In this document: one piece after another, positions 59,937 through 64,000 of the stretch
Layout: every line of letters begins with the position of its first letter
Position numbering within the stretch: position 1 is the first letter of the stretch
Assembly (NCBI GenBank): GCA_015039365.1
Contig: WION01000094.1
Span: 106,373-170,372 of the forward strand
Direction: 5' to 3'
From: Amanita rubescens
Taxonomy: Eukaryota; Basidiomycota; Agaricomycetes; Agaricales; Amanitaceae
DNA length: 64,000 nt
Notes under the pieces: model-generated
Told to the model about the DNA's origin: nothing
The model's database searches: none
The model's input: only the letters and a program-made list of their open reading frames with translations
Made by a program: the position numbers and the translations under genes

Positions 59937-60917
59937 TGTTAGCGAATTGCTCTATATGCTTGAGTGCATATAAGGGACCCGTTAGTATACCATGCGGTGC
60001 GTTTTAATTCAGCCACGCGCCATGATATAGCAAGTTCAAAAGTGATCAGGACACATTTACTGCAAGAAATGTTTAGCAGATCACGTCAACTCTTCCAGTG
60101 GCATGGGCGAAATCACTGCGTCGTGTCCTACCTGTCGATCTACCTTTTACATCGGTGAATATTACCTGATCATCCGCCTCGGTCGCGTCTGATAAAATCC
60201 CCAGTTAAGCCTGATGTGCGTTGCATCTCTACGGCATACGCGTTTTGACTCCTGTTCAGTTGACATATCTTCCCAAAAAATATCATGAATATGTTCTCCC
60301 AGCTGTTCGACGCGTATACATGGACAGTACTTTGGATTCATCCCTTCAACAAAAATTGGCAAAGTCGGAAGCGCGAGTAGCGAAGCTGGAAAACGAACAA
60401 GAAATCGTGTTAAATCAATGTGAGGCGCATATGGCAGCTTCTCAGGCTCACGCTTTCGGTGAACACAACGCACTGAAAGAGGTCGAGCGTTTGAAGAGGC
60501 AAATGGACGGTTTGTCATCGCAGATGAAGGATAGGGACATGCTGCAAAACCAATTGATTGAGGAAGAAGTTACGTATTGGAAAACCAAGTACAGGAGGTT
60601 GAAACAAAGACTTCAAAGTATAGAAAGATCGTAAGTTCGCGCCAGTGATGTCTTTCCAAAGTACCGACAGGATCAACAACAGCGTTCCACATTCTGAACA
60701 AGATAGCAATAGCTTGTGCAACTTAGCTACCTGTCATGGGACGTGGACAACAAGTACGGACGACGAGTCAATGATGGAGACTCACACAGCAGCTATGCGC
60801 CAGACCAGGCCGATTCCGCGACGTGCCACTCGATCATCAATATCTCGATCGTGGCCGGCTACAGCTGAGCGACCGAAACGTCGGCGCTTCACTTCCCCGA
60901 TAAATATTCTTGACTGA
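59937..60917 (+). CDS. RING-finger protein with coiled coil (putative E3 ubiquitin ligase)
   Basis: Small protein with an N-terminal C3HC4 RING assembled from two exons: MLANCSICLSAYKGPVSIPC, spliced to GHIYCKKCLADHV and TASCPTCRSTFYI. The zinc ligands Cys-x2-Cys, Cys-x-His, Cys-x2-Cys and Cys-x2-Cys are all present. A short exon (VKPD) is spliced to LTYLPKKYHEYVLPAVRRVY, then a coiled coil (SSLQQKLAKSEARVAKLENE, HNALKEVERLKRQMDGLSSQ) and a basic tail rich in Arg/Ser (PIPRRATRSSISRS, ERPKRRRF) of nuclear type. The RING exon lies ahead of the longest open frame and is easily missed. The intron after IERS can end at a cag (40 nt), which keeps frame. Ligase activity and targets are inferred from the RING only. 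Confidence 0.8.
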
Positions 60918-61424
60918 CAGCTCTACTGTCCATTTTCATTCCAAGAATGTTTAACTGGACCCGGGGATGTGCATATTTATGCTATTGCGCCAAATCGTAA
61001 TATAGATACCTAGGATACATGATACATGATATATGATACATAAAGGAGTGCGCCTTATACCATGCAGCAGTAAATACCCGATCACTTCGTTCAGACGTTT
61101 TCTGGGGAATATCCCCGAAAATGGTAGCACCTAACTCAAGAATGAACAGGTGTGCATAAGCTCGGCGCTCAGTGGGCTGCCACAGGAATCAAATTGAATG
61201 AATCAGACCCACTGTGACTGAGTTAAAACGTTAAACTCTTGATTTAAGTAAGGTCTGATCATTGAATATTGATCATGATCTATGCGGTCCTGTACGGATC
61301 ATTCCATAACCCAAAGATAAGCTTCTGCAGTGACAGGCACCTTGAGCTCCTTACAGTGCCAGACGGTGAGATTTGTGCATGTGGCTCTCCCTCTCTTCTC
61401 ACTCACCAAAACACCGTTGTAGTC
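60918..61424. other. Intergenic region with short ATGATACAT repeats
   Basis: About 500 bp. It contains an imperfect run of GATACAT/GATATAT units at about 61012-61042. The upstream in-frame extension of the hydrolase frame (from 61269) lacks conserved sequence and is probably the leader. Confidence 0.4.
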
Positions 61425-62699
61425 ATGTCCGCTCTAATATGCCGCCAACCTATCAAATCAATTTATTGGCTTCTTGAGCTACCCGTCACAGCCTTCGTCC
61501 TTGCACCCCTGTGGGCTTTGCTTTCTATTTCCCCTTCATGGAGACCACGACGGTCCTGGACGATCAAGCGAGTCATGTGGGTGAACCTCATCCGCCGCTT
61601 GTGGGTTGCGGAATTAAGGACGGGTCCTTTCGTTAAAGAGCCTGATTACTTGTCCATCACGACTAATCGCGGAATTCGTGGTGCTTTGTCGAAAGCCTTG
61701 CAACTCACTGTTACAGGTTCTCTTGAGAGCGGCCATGACACGCATGGGGTTTGGGTACCAGCCGCGCAGCACCTTGTGACAGGCGAGCTGAAAGCATGGG
61801 CTGAAGTGGCAGGCGTCTCTTCCGTCCGTATTCCTGGATATTGGACACACAAGATAGGTATATCTTTGCAGTTAGCGGCAGCGCCTCAGAAGGGAGAGAA
61901 GGTTGTGTACCACCTGCACGGAGGTTCATACATTTTGCAATCGGCAAATCCACTTGACCCGACTGCCGCTATCGGAAAAGGACTTTTGAAGTACTCAGAA
62001 GAGGTACTTCGAGTCTTCTCGATTGAATACAGGCGGTCATCTCACAAGCCCTTCGAAATCGCCTCTCCCTTCCCTGCCGCTTTGCTAGACGCATTGGCCG
62101 GATACAGTTACCTCATTTCCACAGTGGGCTTCTCGCCGTCCGATATAGTCCTGGTCGGAGATTCAGCGGGTGGAAATTTGGCGCTAGCATTAATCCGTTA
62201 CCTCATCGAGCACCAAGAATCTCCAGACATTCAGCTTCCTGTACCCCCTGGGCATCTTGTTCTGCTGTCACCTTGGGCAGACATGAGCAAGTCGCACGAG
62301 ACACCCAGTTCCTCGACGACGAGAAACTGGAAGTCGGATTACATCCGTCTCGCGGACTACGCCAGAACGGCATTCTTAGGGCCCCATAAACAAGAGTATT
62401 TAGAGACGAATTGCTACATTTCTCCAGCTTCACTGCAAGCGACCCAAGTCAATTTCAAGAAGTTCCCCAGAACGTTCATCGTTGCGGGTGGTGCAGAGAT
62501 CATGTACGATCAGATAGTGACGCTCAAGGATAGGATGATCAAGGATCTTGGAGAGGACGATGGGAAAGCTGGCGAGGGAAAGGTTCGATTTTACGACGCT
62601 CCAGACGCCGTTCACGACTATCTCACGTTCCATTGGCACGAGCCTGAAAGGATGCAGACGTTGAAGGCGATCTCCGAATGGCTGACGCTTGTTGATTAG
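61425..62699 (+). CDS. Alpha/beta hydrolase (HSL-like esterase/lipase) with N-terminal membrane segment
   Basis: Intronless gene, unusual beside its intron-rich neighbours. The start MSALICRQPIKSIYWLLELP at 61425 precedes a hydrophobic helix (LELPVTAFVLAPLWALLSIS), probably a membrane anchor. Family motifs are VVYHLHGGSYILQSANP (HGG oxyanion motif of hormone-sensitive-lipase-type esterases), IEYRRSSHKPFEI, DIVLVGDSAGGNLALALIRY (nucleophile Ser in GDSAGG), PPGHLVLLSPWADMS, FIVAGGAEIMYDQIV (acid Asp region) and the catalytic His in FYDAPDAVHDYLTF. All triad residues are seen. The open frame extends upstream to 61269, but that part lacks conservation. Substrate unknown; likely short-chain esters or sterol esters (inference). 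Confidence 0.88.
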   Translation: MSALICRQPIKSIYWLLELPVTAFVLAPLWALLSISPSWRPRRSWTIKRVMWVNLIRRLWVAELRTGPFVKEPDYLSITTNRGIRGALSKALQLTVTGSLESGHDTHGVWVPAAQHLVTGELKAWAEVAGVSSVRIPGYWTHKIGISLQLAAAPQKGEKVVYHLHGGSYILQSANPLDPTAAIGKGLLKYSEEVLRVFSIEYRRSSHKPFEIASPFPAALLDALAGYSYLISTVGFSPSDIVLVGDSAGGNLALALIRYLIEHQESPDIQLPVPPGHLVLLSPWADMSKSHETPSSSTTRNWKSDYIRLADYARTAFLGPHKQEYLETNCYISPASLQATQVNFKKFPRTFIVAGGAEIMYDQIVTLKDRMIKDLGEDDGKAGEGKVRFYDAPDAVHDYLTFHWHEPERMQTLKAISEWLTLVD

Positions 62700-62789
62700 G
62701 GATGCGATTTTTTGTAAATGTAGTATTGGGCTAAAAATGGCGAGTCCGACGCGATCGCGACGCGCGACGCGTAAATAAGTTACTAATAT

Positions 62790-62795
62790 CACGTG
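62790..62795. promoter_or_regulatory. CACGTG box upstream of HIRIP3-like gene
   Basis: Palindromic CACGTG 44 bp upstream of the ATG at 62839, a distance like that in the USP/ADIP promoter. A site for bHLH factors of Cbf1 type is the usual reading; function here is inferred. Confidence 0.35.
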
Positions 62796-62838
62796 CTGGC
62801 ATGCCGCGTCCACCACCACCACTTAAACTCATACCACG

Positions 62839-64000
62839 ATGACCATCCTTGATATTCTCCGCCTTACAGAACGAGCAAGAGACATCGTTATTGCTGCCGA
62901 GAAAAAAGCAGAGCTCAGGTGGGCCAGACGCCGATAGTTCTATTTGATGCTAATCTTGTCGTCACAAGTCAATTAACACATCGAAAAGTCCGTCAAGAGA
63001 TAGAGAAGGAACTTCATCTTGATGCTGGGACATTAGATGCTCCGGAATACAAGAAACCTTTGAAGTCTGCCATAACGGAGGCTCTGGTGCGTCCTTCTGA
63101 CGTTGAGCCAAAGATGTATGAAGCATCCCAAAGTACAGGAGCAGGCGCGGCAGAAGAAGCGGTTGTCGCCTAGTTCCGCTGCGTCAGGGAGAAATGTGGA
63201 AAGCGACGCGCCCGTCAACAAGCCACCAAATACGAGGAAAGAATCTGGCTCGAAACAATTCAAATCAACGGTAATGTCAATATATGCTACTAAATACCAT
63301 GTTCTAACTGTTTGGGAAGGAATTTATCGCGTCAGACGCAGAGTCTGAAGGCGGTGAGAGGAAACCTGTCAACAAGCCCATTTCGAAAAGCAAAAAACGC
63401 GCCGAATCGCCGGACTTCGATGCTGGAGAAAGCTCAAGAAAGAAGGCTAAACGACCCAAAAAGGAGATCAAGAATGACGAGGTATAGTGGCAATCTCAGT
63501 TTCACTCGCCAATATCTTAATTACATGCTGATAGAAAAGTGAATCTGAGATGTCTGTATTGATTGACGAGCCTCCGAAGAAGAAAAAAATCCTCGAAGAC
63601 AGAATCGAAACTGGTGTGAGTGAAACCTAATTTTTGGATACAGTTATTCCTCAGCTGTGCTTCAGAGTCGCGGATCTAAGAAGAAAAAGTCGGCCGAGCC
63701 GCTAAGTAATGAAGAAGAGACTATTAAGCGACTGAAGGTTAGTCTACAGTTGATCGCAATTTTCATATTCTCCTCAACTGGTACAGTCTTTAGTCGTTGC
63801 GTGTGGCATAAGAAAAGTATGGTCCAAAGTCTTCGAAGGGATGGACAAGCCATCACAACAGATAAAAAAACTGAAAGAGATGTTGTCCGACCTTGGGATG
63901 AAAGGACGACACAGCATGGAACAGGCCAAGGCCATCAGAGAGAAGAGAGAGTTGGCACAAGAGCTAGGCAAGTCGGGTTTCAACGTAAACGTAACGATGA
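62839..64000 (+). CDS. HIRIP3-like histone chaperone / DEK-C domain protein, 3' end cut by window
   Basis: Nuclear protein resembling fungal relatives of HIRA-interacting protein 3, a histone H2A-H2B chaperone. The start MTILDILRLTERARDIVIAA (62839) is spliced by a gtgggc intron to a DEK C-terminal-like domain: SQLTHRKVRQEIEKELHLDA and GTLDAPEYKKPLKSAITEAL. A long disordered, highly basic and acidic middle follows in several exons (KSKKRAESPDFDAG, SSRKKAKRPKKEIKND, EPPKKKKILEDR), and then the conserved C-terminal block SLVVACGIRKVWSKVFEGMD, KPSQQIKKLKEMLSDLGMKG, SMEQAKAIREKRELAQELG. Exons are small and joined by 45-60-bp introns. The last residues lie outside the window. Family assignment rests on the DEK-C plus C-terminal block order. 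Confidence 0.8.

Noticed and set aside
61012..61042. GATACAT-type repeats as a regulatory array or microsatellite of note
   Set aside because: Only three to four imperfect units; ordinary low-complexity intergenic DNA.

Overview
The window comes from a filamentous basidiomycete, most likely an Agaricomycete. Genes are dense, lie on both strands and are cut by many short introns of about 45-60 bp with GT-AG borders. The window also carries families typical of mushrooms: FunK1 kinases, a C2-NACHT-WD40 NLR-like protein, a basidiomycete-type hybrid histidine kinase and a Rom2-type RhoGEF. I rebuilt gene models by hand, joining exons where conserved family sequence continues in frame across a plausible intron, so inner exon borders are inferences.

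Left block (1-33.7 kb), mostly housekeeping: amino-acid permease (5' cut), TRM140-like tRNA m3C methyltransferase, DEP-DH-DH-PH-CNH RhoGEF, KHDC4-like KH splicing factor, ALG5, RanBP3/Yrb2, a membrane hybrid histidine kinase whose H-box looks frame-broken, Snt2-like chromatin reader, Doa4/USP8-like deubiquitinase with a rhodanese domain, ADIP/SSX2IP coiled-coil protein, and DNA polymerase delta subunit 4.

Middle block (33.9-55.8 kb), accessory in character: a C2-NACHT-WD40 protein with 14 nearly identical 43-residue WD repeats; a decayed secreted-protein gene; tRNA-Ile(AAU); a ubiquitin-like/WLM metalloprotease (the one core-type gene here); two relics of a small heat-shock protein; and two FunK1 kinase copies in inverted orientation, about 2.85 kb each, enclosing a large P-loop protein of a mushroom-specific family. 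The left FunK1 copy is open, the right one has a 1-bp frameshift. Both outer arm ends carry the palindrome ACCACGTGGT.

Right block (56-64 kb), again ordinary: nitronate monooxygenase, She3-like coiled-coil protein, RING-finger protein, alpha/beta hydrolase, and a HIRIP3-like histone chaperone cut by the window end. Three head-to-head gene pairs share promoters of about 330-350 bp, and CACGTG boxes sit just upstream of three plus-strand genes.

The most noteworthy parts are the repeat-homogenised NLR, the inverted FunK1/P-loop island with its heat-shock relics, and the broken sensor-kinase H-box.
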